Positions 30,598-42,641 of a stretch of DNA of 64,000 nucleotides are shown piece by piece. Source of the stretch: Gracilaria gracilis (taxonomy: Eukaryota; Rhodophyta; Florideophyceae; Gracilariales; Gracilariaceae); contig JARGSG010000267.1 of the NCBI GenBank assembly GCA_030374805.1, positions 62,001 to 126,000 on the forward strand, given 5' to 3'. The notes under the pieces were generated by a model. It was not told the DNA's origin, did no database searches, and saw only the letters and a program-made list of their open reading frames with translations. A program made the position numbers and the translations under genes. Position 1 is the stretch's first letter. Each line of letters opens with the position of its first letter.

Positions 30598-31320
30598 TTT
30601 CCCGAGGCGCAGCCGAGGGAGAATAACCCTCCCGAGGTCTCATATCGCGCTCGAGTGCCACGTTGATAACGTGTTTGTAGCCGCCCTGGTTCTCGGGGCA
30701 AATATCGAAATGTGTGCGCTGTATGATGGTCGTTCTCACATGAGAGTAACGGAAATCTCATACGGGGCACGTAAGGGAAAATATCGATATCTTCCCGTCT
30801 GTAACGATATTTCCCTGAGAACCAGACGACGATCTTGGGTAAAGTTTATATATAAGGGTACCCGACAAGAGTTCTAACCCTTGAAAATGTACAAATGGAG
30901 AACTGCATGATCGAACGACGGTATACTTACCAGTTTGATGCTTGCATTGCTGCACACTCTTTCGAATAATAATATTTGAATATTATTCTTTCGTCCCCCA
31001 AAAACTGTGAGTGTACACGTGCACACGGACGTCCCGTGTTTGCTCCCCGGATCATCTGATCTGAAGCGGACGTCTTCAATAGACCTTTCAGAGAACAGAG
31101 AATGAAATACACAACAAAACAGTTGTCAAAATTATGTAGGCAAGGTACTAAATTGTAAAGGGTATCTACGCATCGCCCATTGAGATCACGTCAGTATTTA
31201 TCAAGTACATAAATATGTCGCCATCAATAACAGATTGCATAGCAATAGTTCAACAAGGTATTAAGCAACGGGCTAAAAACTTAATATATAAGCCCTCAAC
31301 TACGTATCGTTCAGTTAGAT
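30598..31320. other. Intergenic, contains a dispersed palindromic repeat
   Basis: Around 30770-30835 there is a self-complementary block (GGGAAAATATCGATATCTTC, GTAACGATATTTCC, GAGAACCAG.CGAC) that recurs at 63365-63475. No gene is seen. Confidence 0.5.
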
Positions 31321-31605
31321 ATGTATTTCATGCATCTCCTTCACCACCATTTACCCCTCTTATTTCCTGCAACAGCCATAATAATCCTTATGCCACCACT
31401 CCCAGATTTTCACGCCGGGAATGTCGTCGACATACTTTGTGAGGCGCAAATGCCACGTCAATCAGAGTTAAATCAATCTCCAAAAAAATCCCCCCAAGAT
31501 TCGGACGACGAAAATGATTCTACCTGTCCAATATACGAATCGTTCTATTCACAAAATGGATCACAAACAATATTGTCATTAACAAACTTTTCTGAAAGAC
31601 AACAA
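31321..31605 (+). pseudogene. Possible N-terminal fragment of a DDE transposase, truncated by Gypsy-1
   Basis: A frame ending at the Gypsy-1 LTR encodes an acidic linker, then YESFYSQNGSQTILSLTNFS. This resembles the 'MTNF(S/T)' entry segment of Harbinger-like transposases in algae. The match is short and no catalytic region is present. Confidence 0.25.
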
Positions 31606-32015
31606 TTCTTGGAGGCGATTTGAAGTACTTTTGTTCATTTCCGCATCATGCGTTAGTAGATATATATGAGCTACACCGCTATTAGCGTTTCGTCTCGCTG
31701 AGGTAATTTCCACACATGTACAGGTGGATTGCATGGCTCGAGGCGCCGCTTAGCGGGTGTGAATAGCACACGTGTAGCACCAACATGGCAGAGGCAGTGC
31801 ACCCAGCATTGCTGTATTTACTTAGATATTTTATAGATTATTTTGCCCGGCGCACTCACTGTCAGTGGTGCGCCGAGCTCAGTACTTAAAGGGTTGAGCA
31901 CCGCTCCCCCAAGTAAACTGCCCCTTGCCAAGCAATGGCTTCTGGCTCTAACTATCACGCCTTTGCGGATTGTTCACCTCCAAGTGTAGTGACGACTGCG
32001 TTGTTCATGTATAGT
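31606..32015 (+). repeat. Gypsy-1 5' LTR
   Basis: Matches 42115-42524. It contains a hairpin GGCGCACTCACTG / CAGTGGTGCGCC near 31850. Confidence 0.85.
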
Positions 32016-32588
32016 TACCCACCCTTGTGGCGCTCAGAGTACAACCACTATTTGTGTGTCTCGTTTCGACCTATTGTCGTATGCTCGCCTTTGTATTGGG
32101 TTTGCTTTATTCTCTCTGGTGGTTTGCTTTCTCCCCTTTTTGGGTTTGTTTTTTTGCCCTGTTTTCAGTGGCCCGTTTCTGACACCCTGTCGCTGCCGTG
32201 CTACTCTCTTTCGAGGACTCCTCTCGTGATCGTGTGAAGACGTGGATCTCTACCGACTACTAATCAGCCTAACGCTCCGACGCTTATGGTGACGGTTTGA
32301 CCTCGTATATACACCCGGCTTAGCTGTGTCATTCCCGGAGTGCTCCGTTTGCTGTGCTGCCCTGTCGAGGAGAACATTCCGAACGCCTTCGTGAGCCTGC
32401 GCTTTTCCCGCCAAAAGCGTTGCTCCACAAGTGGTCTCCCGACTTAGAACGACTAGTTTTGTCGGAAAATTCACTCGTGAATTCACTCATGGCGAGGTTA
32501 GTCCTTTTGCCCTTGTCTCCATTTGGAAGTTCATTGGAATTCCAAGCCAATTGGCTGTCTATTATCTCGTTGTACGGTTGTTCTTGTC

Positions 32589-34677
32589 ATGGCTCTGTCA
32601 GATCGTCCGAAGACACGCAGTCAGACTGGAAGATCGGATCCACCACTTCCGTCACGGATCCCCACCCGTTCACGGTCCCGGACCGACGGGATGCCGGCTA
32701 CTGAAGCTGTGCCGACGACCACTCGACTTCCACCCACGTCGTTGATCAACCCTCATCGAGGTGATGGACCGGCTCCTGCCGTTGCTAGTCCCGCCCCTGA
32801 GGCACCTCTGAGGGCTACTGTCAATGACACCCCTCACTTAACTGTGGAAGAGCAGCTCCGCTCCACGCGGGCTGCCCATGCTACCCTTGCTAAAGAATTG
32901 TCGCTACTTCGAAAGAAGGTGGATGAAACTGCTTTGCAGGGCTTTTCTGAGGATCTCCGCGTATTGCGTGGTGATGTCAACTCCCTCTTGGAAGCTTTCG
33001 GATGACCCGCTAATTTCGTGGAGGACGTGGCGGAGAATTTTACTCGCCTCCGCGCCCGTCTAGAAACGGTGGAACAAACCGTACTGGTTGGAGCCAATCG
33101 CACGGCTGAGCCGGTTGCTGTTTCACACCGTGACAAGAACGTCAGTGAATCCAAAGCACGCAAGGAGAAAAAGAACTACGACTCTGATTCGTCAGCATCT
33201 TCTCTTTCTTCACGCCGGTCAATTGGGTCTGATTCGTCCGACTCGTCGGTAGAAGAAGCCCCTCGTGAGCGTTCGTCACGCTCAAAGCGGTCATCAGCCA
33301 CCCAAGGTGTGATACGCGCCCGCTCGAAGGGAAGGAAGCATTCCGGATTAAAGAAGTTGAATCCTACCAATCTGCTCTACAAGAAGCTGTTGTCATACCG
33401 GTATTACCGTTTGGAGGACTCCTCATTGGATAGAACTCCCCGTGGGACGGGAAAGGTCAAAGGCTGTATCAAAAGGATGCAGCTGTCGCTCCGTAATCAA
33501 CTGTTTACAGGCGATGATCCCATCTTGGTGTTGGATTTTTATCACGCTTTGTAGCGGAAGCCGACATCCTTGGGATGAATGAAGGACAGGCGTTTGTCGC
33601 GCTGCCCTATTTTCTACGCGGACTTGCGGAAGATCAGTACAACTCTATAAGAGGTTCATCACGCGCCTCTGAAGGAGGTGTTACCTGCTGGCCTGAAGCA
33701 GTTTAGTATCTACTGAGGTCCTATGCTACTGTTACCGCCATGCCATTCTGTCGGCTATCCTCGCTCTGAGGGACACAAAACAACGCCCCTGCGAAACGGA
33801 AACCGATTACTCGGTGCGCCTGAATAAGACCTTCCACCGTTGTGGCAATGTTTATTCCGCTCAAGAGCGTTGTACCATGTTCGTTGATGGACTAGACCCG
33901 GCTATACAGACTCTAGTGGCCCGTCGCCGTGAAGAAAAGCGTTAGCTTACGTACTTGGAACTGGTGCAGTATGCACGCGCCGAAGGCGATGCGCTACGCG
34001 CACAAGTCCCGGGTACCCGGTTGAAGTCCGCTAAAGCGTTGATGTTGGAATCGGGAACCCCCTCGGCGTCAATGCTGGCTGATGAACACTCCCAAAAGGA
34101 GTATGATCAGGTGCACTTTGCCCGTAGCGACTTGCTTTCAATCCCGACAACGGAGCTTCTCTCAACCACGGATGCTTCGTTTCAAACGGCTCCGGACAAT
34201 ACACTGCTGTATGCAGATTCGAACCGAGTTCGACCGCCTCGACTGTCATATGAGAACGGTGGAACCCGGGCTTTACGACCTGGCTGGCAAGTTTCCCTCC
34301 CAGTGGTGCGATTCTCGAATACTCGGAACGTCAATGCTATTGTTGGATTGATCTGTCACCTCTACTATACGCGAGGGCATACTTCTCCGAAGTGCGTTTT
34401 TACCCTGCCTGAGTGGGCACAAGTCATTTCCAACTACGAATCCCTCTCACCTGAGGAGAAGGCTTCTGTTCCGATGGCATCGTACATCCGTGCGAAGATG
34501 GATATTCCACGCACAATTGCGGCTCCGATTGCCCAGAACATGGTGACCTCTCACCCCCGTACCCCTCTCGAGGAAAATTCAACCGCTACTGCGGACGCTT
34601 CTGCCGCTGGTGCCCAGGCATCAATGGTTCAGAACACTGAGCACACGCTTTGGGCGGAATCTGCTCAGAAAAACTAA
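32589..34677 (+). pseudogene. Gypsy-1 Gag, decayed
   Basis: The start ATG at 32589 begins MALSDRPKTRSQTG. An in-frame TGA (33003-33005) interrupts a coiled-coil region (LTVEEQLRSTRAAHATLAKE and following). The Ser/Asp-rich low-complexity stretch near 33180-33290 is followed by NLLYKKLLSYRYYRLED. The retrotransposon_gag-like core (FVALPYFLRGLAEDQY, VRLNKTFHRCG, MFVDGLDPAIQ) lies at about 33555-33950 in shifted frames, and the C-terminal part is open at 33955-34677. At least two frameshifts and two stops are present. Gypsy-2 at 51848 carries a homologous, more degraded gag. Confidence 0.7.
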
Positions 34678-34928
34678 TTGTGGGAGTCTCCTCTCTTGGA
34701 GAAGCGCCCTCAGAGTTGAGGCTGAAGGCGCCCTAGGCGTCCCTGCCTTGCTCCCAGGTCCGAATCCTCTCAAGAAAACAGGCCGTCAAAGACGTGAACT
34801 CAGAACACCTTGGTGTTCTTCGTCGACCGTGGATACGGGTAAGAAATAACCGGTTCCCGGATAGAGTTATGGTGATGGCCAAGCGCAATTACAAGGTCTA
34901 TGCCAACCTTGGCCTTTCACCCTAGTTT

Positions 34929-35390
34929 ATGGTGCGTTCTCTCACTCTATTAGATACAGGCGCAGGTCCGAACTTCATTGTTGAGACAGCATTGCCACCC
35001 GCCTTGCGGTCATACATTCGCCGTGGCGACATCCCTGACGTCGCTGACGCGAATAGCAACCCGTTGTCAACGGTAGGATACATCGAGTTGGTAATCCGCT
35101 TGGGCTCATGCGTGGTGAAGCTCAACTTTGTCGTTTGTCGGTCCCTGGCCGCCCCGGTCATTTTGGGTTGTGACTTTTGCGACCGCTTTGTCGATGCCAT
35201 TAGGACCCGCCAGAGGCGTGTTGAAATGGAAGATGGTTCGTCCGTGCCGATTTTTCGTCGTCCTTTGAGGCATGCCTCCAAAAAGCATGTGCCTCTACCT
35301 GCGGCGCAGGAAGCACCACCGAGTTCTCGGGAATCTACGAAGCTTCGTGTTGCCTCCGCGACACGCGTGCCTCCAGAGTTTCAAGTCTAA
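34929..35390 (+). pseudogene. Gypsy-1 aspartic protease
   Basis: 153-codon frame with LTLLDTGAGPNFI (canonical DTGA active site), VIRLGSCVVKLNFVV, and AAPVILGCDFCDRF (the usual 'ILG.DF' flap-end motif). The domain itself looks intact, but it is separated from gag and RT by stops. It is normally part of a Pol polyprotein that processes Gag and Pol. Confidence 0.75.
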
Positions 35391-35396
35391 GTACAG

Positions 35397-37553
35397 GTGA
35401 ATTCCCGTCAACACGGTTTACGAATCGTCCAGCCATTGCCGTCGTTGTATGATAAATACTCTCTTGCCATTGCTAATGGAGTGATCCAGGTGGAACCGAA
35501 TAATCAGTTTTACGTGTTAATAGCCAATCTAGGCAAAACAACCCAGTATCTGGTGAAAACCCAAGTGATTGGCTCGGTCATGCCGCATCCAACTGCGTTG
35601 GTACCGACGAAGATGACTGCTGCCGATGTGCTTGGAATCGTTCACTCTAAGGAGTGGGAGGAGTCTGAATCTCATTCGTCTCCGTCGCCGAGTCTCTCGG
35701 GTCAGCAACCTGTTAAGACAGAGAAGACACGCGTTCCGACGAGTTACGACCAATTGGACCTAGTGAAGGAATTGGAAGAACTCGACCTCGGACATGTTCC
35801 GGAGACACACCGCAAACGACTGCGCGATATGCTTCGTGAATTCACCACAATGTGGGATGGTTCTCTCGCAGAGATAAATACCACGGAATACCGGATTGAT
35901 CTCCTTCCGAACTCTCGGCCAGTAGCCCAAGATCCGTACAGGGCAGGGCCCAAGGCCAGAGAAGAAGAGCAATTTCAGTTGGACAAGATGCTCCGTGCAG
36001 GAGTTATAGAACCAGCACATCACCGTAGGCATCACCAGTGGTACTGGCTCCGAAACCGGATGGTTCCTGGCGCGTCTGTGTCGACTATCGTCGTCTAAAC
36101 GCTCTTACTGTCAAGGACGTGTACCCTATTCCATGTATGTATGAATAAATCGATTCTCTCGGAAGTGCTACAGTATTCAAGGCATTGGATGCTAACAGGA
36201 GATACTGGCAGGTTCCAGTGAGAAAGGAGGACCAGGACAAGACAGCGTTTGTCTGCCATTCTGGCCTCTACCGTTTTCAATGGATGCCCTTTGGTTTAAC
36301 CAATGCTCCCGCTACTTTTCAGCGTCTATGGGTATACTACTAACCCGCTTCAAGTGGCGTACTTGTCTCGTCTACCTTGACGACTTCATTGTATTCCCAG
36401 ATAATCTGGATGATCACCTCACACATGTGAGAGACATAATGACCACGTTACGGGACGCCGGAGTGACAATCAAGCTGAAGAAATGCGAATTCTTCACGGA
36501 TACTGTCAAGTATCTGGGTCACATAAACCGTCCAGGACGTGTCATGATCGAGGAAGCTCGTGTGAAGTCGCTGAAACAGGCCACGGTACCGACTACCCAG
36601 ACTGAACTGAGATCTTTCCTAGAGTTGGTCAACGTCTATAGACGGTTTATTCTCAACTTCGCGGACATTGCGGCACCTCTCAACGCGCTTCTGCGGAAGT
36701 TTCAACCGTCTAAGTTGCACCCATTCACGTCTACTCAGACGGAAGCCTTTAAATCTCTCAAAGAGGCTGTAACCACGGCACCAGTATTGTCACTACCGAA
36801 ACCGGGACTTTCATATACCGTGGACACGGATTCTAGTGACTACCAGGTAGGCTTCGCCTTGTTTCAAACCACCCCGGAGGGGAACGCAAGCCAATTGGGT
36901 ACGGGTCCCGTTCGTTGAACGTGCATGAGAAGAATTACTCCGTCTCGGAAAAGGAATGTCTTGCAGTAGTGTGGGCATTATGCAAACTACGCCTCTACCT
37001 CATGGGTGCCCATTTCACCGTGTACACGGATCACTCATCATTGAGATGGTTACTCTCCATATCGGAGCCTTCAGGCCGCTTAATGCGTTGACGACTGCGT
37101 CTTGCAGAGTTTGACTTCGACGCCGCCTACAAGAAGGGCGCCAACAATACAAAAGCCGACGCCCTTTCTCGCCTACCCACCACAGGGGAAGCGTTAGCCG
37201 TCGATGACGAGGAAATACCCTGCTTCGCAGTTGACGACTACACCGCAGGTGAAATGGATGCTATCGAAGAGGAATGGCCAGACGAACTGGATTTTGACGA
37301 GGAACTGGATGACCTACTCGCTGTCAGCGAAAGTGCGAACCCCCTACCAGGGAACTTCGTACCCTTCACAACTGAGGAGATGGTTAGGGAACAATTCAGC
37401 GATCCCTACTGCACGAAGATTCGGGCGCAACTCAATGGAGGAGCTGATCTCCCCTTTCGGGTGAACGATATTGGATATCTCGTTCGCACGGTAACTGGAA
37501 GCCCACAAATATTGGTGCCACACGCTCTAAAATCTTGGGTGTTACACTTGTAA
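35397..37553 (+). pseudogene. Gypsy-1 reverse transcriptase and RNase H, decayed
   Basis: RT landmarks are [41 protein letters not shown] (split by a frameshift near 36040), the active site VYLDDFIVF at about 36370, and the thumb YLGHINRPG. RNase H landmarks are YTVDTDSSDYQVGFAL, KNYSVSEKECLAVVWAL and FTVYTDHSSLRWLL. At least three lesions occur: a frameshift near 36040, a stop near 36916 and a stop near 37088. A TAA at 37551-37553 separates the linker from integrase in the same frame. Confidence 0.8.
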
Positions 37554-39930
37554 CACTATGCCAAACTTGGTGGCCACGTCGGAGGACGGAAACTGTACCT
37601 TACATTGCGAAGAAAATTCTACTGGCCAGCAATGGCTGTGGATTGCTACGCAACTGTGCTGTTCTGCCCCGAGTGTGCTCGGAATCGCGTCAAGCTTCGG
37701 CGCCATGCGACGAAGTTGAAGCTCTTCCTCGCAAGGGCGCCCCTAGAATTCGTAGCTATCGATATTTTGGGACCCTTCTTCGCTACTAAGCGGCGTAACA
37801 AATTTCTACTCATGATCACGGATCGTTTCTCGAAGCTCGTTCGTACCGTACCCTTACGGAGAATCACGTCACTGACGGTTGCGCAAGCATTCGTCACCCA
37901 TTGGGCATTCGTCTACGTTCCACCGGTGAATCTACTCTCCGACAAAGGGAAACAGTTTGCCTCCCGGTTCTTCGGGGATGTATGCAGGATTCTGGATGTC
38001 AAGAATCTCTTCACGACAACCTACCACCCCCAGTGTAATGGGCAGGCTGAACGGTTTAACCGGACGCTGTTAGCAGCACTCCGTTCATACGTAGCCGATC
38101 ACCCCACCACGTGGGACCTGTTCACAGAGGCGCTGACATTCGCATACAACACTCAGATACACCGTACTACGGGATTGACTCCATTCGAATTGGTTCTGTC
38201 TCGCACCCCGCCGCCCGTGGCGCTCGAAGCACAGCCAACGCTGGATCAATTTCCTTCGACGAAGGGATACATGGAAACCTGGAAGATATGGATTACCAAG
38301 CTGTTCCACGCAGCACAACGGTCAATGGCCGGGTCACAAGCCGCATATAAGCGTGATTTCGATCAGCGAGCCCCTCGAAGACCACCCGCCTTTAAAGAAG
38401 GGAAATTTTTGTTCATCGGTAAGGAGTATTGGAACCCAGGCAAGGAGAAACGCCACAAGCTCTCAGCCGTCGCCGACGGTCCCTTCAAGATAATTGCAGT
38501 GGAATCCGACACTGTCGTAGTGGAGATGGGTCAGCAATACGAACGCATTTCCCGCGATCGCGTGGTTTTTGCACCCATGCTTGCGGGACACGACCCATCA
38601 AATGTACATTCTACCGCAGAAGCGGAAACGAACACTACGGATACACCAGACCCACCCCCGATCGACCGCCCTAGGGAGGTACCACACCCAAGTAGGGCAC
38701 TCTCGGATTTGCCGATGTTATCGGACTCTACGCGCCCTGGTGCTTCGCTGTCTGAAGCTCCGCCGCCTGGCGTAATTATTCGCTGCCTTGGCGCGTTGAC
38801 ACCCATTCCCCATGTCGCTTCATCTAAGGAGGTGGAGAGACTCGTTAATCGTCATGCTTCCGCGCTGTCGCGTGAGGAACACCGTGTGGCACGGAAGAGA
38901 GACACCGCTAATGCGCAATCAAAGCCCTATCTGGAGCCCGGCGTCTCGTCAGGGTCGCCGCGCATCAACGCAGAAGCGGAATCGTCACCAGACACTACCG
39001 CCGTGCGGGACAGGACCGAGGACACTCAGTTGTTACCGGCAAACCCGTTGCCTACGCCTCATAGCGCGCCTAGAGTGACTACGTCGCAGATCGGAGTAAA
39101 AATACCGCCTAAGGCGCTTTTGAGCTCGCACGTCCAAGACGGAGAAGAGTCGTCGGAGACTAAGTCGCCCAACACGCCTGAGGCAGGCCACACCGTGGAC
39201 ACGTCGCTAAATGCCCAGCAGGGAGGTGCCAACCGTAGCACACGGACTACACCTGTAAGGGAGATCAGCTCAGCGAGCGAACCACGTTGAAAAACCGAGC
39301 TGACTCCTCCCGTGCATACGGAGGCGAAACACGCCACGGCGCAGACCAATGACAGCCACCCGTTGACAACGTCACGTGCCACCACGGCGAGGCCGGTTCA
39401 ATCAGGGTTACCGTTGACGCCAGCACGTTCGACGCCACGCACAACTCCGTCGAAACGGTCGCTACCACGCAAACTTGCGGTACGCCCACTTTGGACTCCC
39501 GCGGGAGAAGGAACTCTACCAAATCAAGGCATCGGGAACACCGACACCGCGAGACGCGTGACACTCGACCCAAGTGGGGGACCACACCGCGAAGGAGCAT
39601 GGCCACCAACCTTGTTGGACACAACACGGTCTAACCGGAACACCAACGCAGTGCCACACACGGTGAAGCAACCGGAGACCTCTCCGAAGCAGGATGTCGT
39701 AATCACACGGCAAGGCCGGGAAGTCTTCCGACAGGAGTTCGTAGTCCACCACATAGTGGAACACTCATACCACCCGTTGGGATACATACAGTATCTCGTA
39801 CGTTGGTACGGCTACGGACCCGAGGCTGACTCTGATGAGCCAATCTAGCATCTCCCACGATCAAAAGTGGTGCAGTACCATCGGCGTACTCTCACGGGTC
39901 TCCCGGCGACAATTTTCAACGCCCAAGTGG
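37554..39930 (+). pseudogene. Gypsy-1 integrase with C-terminal chromodomain
   Basis: HHCC finger HYAKLGGH...CPEC, then the catalytic core: Asp in FVAIDILGPF, Asp in LLSDKGKQFAS, Glu in NGQAERFNRTL. A GPY-like segment (DGPFKIIAVESDTVVVEM) and a 400-residue Ser/Thr/Pro-rich tail follow, with one in-frame TGA at 39288-39290. The end is a chromodomain (FVVHHIVEHSYHPLG, QYLVRWYGYGPEADS) with a stop at 39846-39848 inside it. Chromodomain integrases direct insertion to chromatin marks. The catalytic residues are intact. The chromodomain lacks its last helix unless the stop is suppressed. Confidence 0.82.
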
Positions 39931-40068
39931 GATAACACGCTCCGGAAGGGAAGAAGCTAGCTCACCAAGAGGGAAATTGAGAAGTGGGAGAAGACGAAGC
40001 TGGCACTTGGAAAAGGAAAAATATACGTCATAGACGGAAGTAGGTTTAATGGCCATCAAGGCTATATC

Positions 40069-42147
40069 CTACAACAACACCGCACAGCGGGAATCAGGAG
40101 GAAGATGGACTAAGCCCCCGACTCTTGGTTGGAAGGCCGGAGCGCCGTCACCAGTACCCCCATTGCTGGGATTAGATCCGCCAGTAAGACGTACAGCCCA
40201 CGCATTCCGCATTGCGGCGACGTCCCCGCTCGCGACAGTTGCGGAAAGCCCAACTCCTCGGAGGAACTGAGCGATCACAGCCGCCTCACCGCTTCCACCC
40301 CCAGAGGAAAGGACCGTACACACCTCGAGCATATCTGGTTCGTCCGGAAGGGAAGCCACCACAGCACCTACCGACGATGGTTCGGGCGCGGGTGGATCCC
40401 CCGGCTCAGCCGTCGCCACTCCCGGCGCTGCCGTGTCATTGGAGGTCGGCTCAGCCGTGTTGGCGGAAGGAACCTCTTTGACCACGTTAGTATCATACCC
40501 TGTCTCGTGTTCGTCTTCCATCATTTGGTCGTCGTCACCGCCGTAGGCGTGGTAAAAATCGTCACCGTCGACGAAGTCAACGGGATGCCCGTAAGGGATA
40601 TACCTCGGAGCCATCCGGAGAGCTGCCGCTTCAGCTGCGGTGATCTCTTGAACCTCCCAGGGATTGAAGAAAATGAAATCTCCCGCCAATGGCGTGCGTC
40701 GTTCCGGAGACCGGTCGAAACCGCCTTCCTCGTGACCGCGGCCGCTCTGAGCGAAGGGCACGCTGGCCCAATCAACTCGGTCGACTACGTTGAGGAGCCC
40801 ACGAACTTCTTCGGCATTGTTTTCACCTCCCAGAGAGACTCGCAACGAGAGTTCTGGGATGCACGCACGAAGGCGAGGCGGGACATACCACAGTCGATAC
40901 TGGTCGTATACTTCCCATAGGAGATAAGCCGCAGTGCGGATGGCCCACTCGGTGAGCACCACGAACCACAGTCCAGAATACGGATCCTCGATGAGGTAGG
41001 AGCCCAGATAGAAGAGGACCGGGGGCGACTTTACGTAGCACCCGCGACACACCTCCACCGAAAACCACCAAGTGAGAATTGGAACGTAACAGCCCAGCCG
41101 GTGGTTGTGCCGGATTCGATTGATCTCCGTGTTTTGATACGGGACGAGAAACCCGAAACGGGAACGCGCACGACGCTCATCGCGGATGAAGTTCTGTACC
41201 CACCGCGAACGGGACTCGCGGCGAAGATACCTGAACTCCGCCCGGATGATTGGATGAATCCAACACACCGCCTCCTGGCGTACATTAGAACGTCCTCTCC
41301 AGGAGTAAGTCTCAACCACCGCCAAGCGGGCGCAATACGAAATCTCGCCTTGTGTACGGTACAACCGGAGATCGAAGCTGATGGAATCAGAAATTGGGAA
41401 CTCGAAGTTCGCCCGGCTCTGCCGCGCATAGCCCAAGCGAATCAACGCCGCCTGAGCGGAAGCCAGCGACTCGCCGGAACGCCGCTGAACTGGGTGAGGA
41501 GGGACGGCAACCCGTCGACGCCAATCCCACGAAGTGGTGACTAACGCCGGGAGATCCCCGGGAAGGCGATCAGTACCGTCCGCATAGGACACGATAAGCT
41601 CCTCGTTGAAAACGGCTGTAGGATGAAACCACGGAGCAGTCCGGAAGATGTGCGCATGAACGCGAGGGTTCAGCCCGACTAGCTCGTCGTAGGAAGGCCA
41701 CGGCACGTCATGCATGACGTGACCATGGGGCTGCTACCCCGGAGGGAGAATGTGTCCGCCACTGGCGTTGAGCCCCTGGGACGCCCCAGATGCATTGCCG
41801 CTTTGCGGAAGAGGCACCGAACGAAAACCGGAGAAGTATCCCGACTTCGGAGGTTGACCACTCATCGCTCGAGGCACTCGAGGAACGGGAAGGTTGATAA
41901 TAACACCGCGAGAGCGAGTTGAAGACTGTTTTGAACAGGATTGATCCTCGCTGGAGCGAGGTTTGCACTGTCGAGTGGTAGTGACTTGATCCTCGCGAGG
42001 CGAGATGGAATACGAAGACTTCGGGGATACGCTTTTATGCCCATGGTTGGGAGTTCGACCCGCCACCGCGACGGCGTGGCTCACTCTTAAGGAGGGGGAT
42101 ATGAAGGGCAACACTTCTTGGAGGCGATTTGAAGTACTTTTGTTCAT
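40069..42147 (-). pseudogene. Gypsy-1 antisense ORF, starting inside the 3' LTR
   Basis: On the minus strand, a frame starts at an ATG inside the 3' LTR (42145-42147), reads through the polypurine tract and continues to 40069. It is interrupted only once, by TAG at 41734-41736. The downstream piece alone is 548 codons. The protein is not recognised. Visible features are a Trp/Tyr/Arg-rich globular first part, CRGCYVKSP, a hydrophobic patch (PPVLFYLGSYLIEDPYSG), then an acidic stretch and a low-complexity Ala/Pro/Ser tail. It is convergent with pol. A frame of this length opposite no sense gene is very unlikely by chance. Confidence 0.6.
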
Positions 42148-42524
42148 TTCCGCATCATGCGTTAGTAGATATATATGAGCTACACCGCTATTAGCGTTTC
42201 GTCTCGCTGAGGTAATTTCCACACATGTACAGGTGGATTGCATGGCTCGAGGCGCCGCTTAGCGGGTGTGAATAGCACACGTGTAGCACGAACATGCCAG
42301 AGGCAGTTCACCCAGCATTGCTGTATTTACTTAGATATTCTATAGATTATTTTGCCCGGCGCACTCACTGTCAGTGGTGCGCCAAGCTCAGTACTTAGAC
42401 GGTTGAGCACCGCTCCCCCAAGTAGACGGCCTCTTGCCAAGCAAGGGCTTCTGGCTCTAACTATCACGCCTCCGCGGATTGTTCACCTCCAAGTGTAGTG
42501 ACGACTACGTTGTTCACGTATAGT
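42115..42524 (+). repeat. Gypsy-1 3' LTR
   Basis: Matches 31606-32015 with about 15 differences. Confidence 0.85.
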
Positions 42525-42641
42525 GGGAGCAGAGCTGGGCCCGCGCGAGCAGAAAACCAGGCAATTGAAAGTGAACTCTGTGCGAGTTCGTTACTGGGAT
42601 TTGTGCTTCAGGTCGTCGTCGGACAGTTTGCACACCAGCTG

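Larger units (their letters stand above)
31606..42524 (+). mobile_element. Ty3/gypsy LTR retrotransposon (Gypsy-1) with chromodomain and antisense ORF
   Basis: Direct repeats of about 400 bp at 31606-32015 and 42115-42524 (offset 10509 bp) are about 96% identical. TG...CA termini would place the LTRs at 31610-32007 and 42119-42516. A polypurine tract AAGGAGGGGGATATGAAGGG directly precedes the 3' LTR. Gene order is gag, protease, RT, RNase H, integrase, chromodomain. A long antisense ORF follows before the 3' LTR. I found no target duplication. Several stops and frameshifts show that the copy is decayed. Confidence 0.88.

Noticed and set aside
31935-32237. 100-codon ORF running out of the Gypsy-1 5' LTR
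   Set aside because: Cys/Pro/Ser-rich leader translation with no gag-like features. The gag start at 32589 is better.
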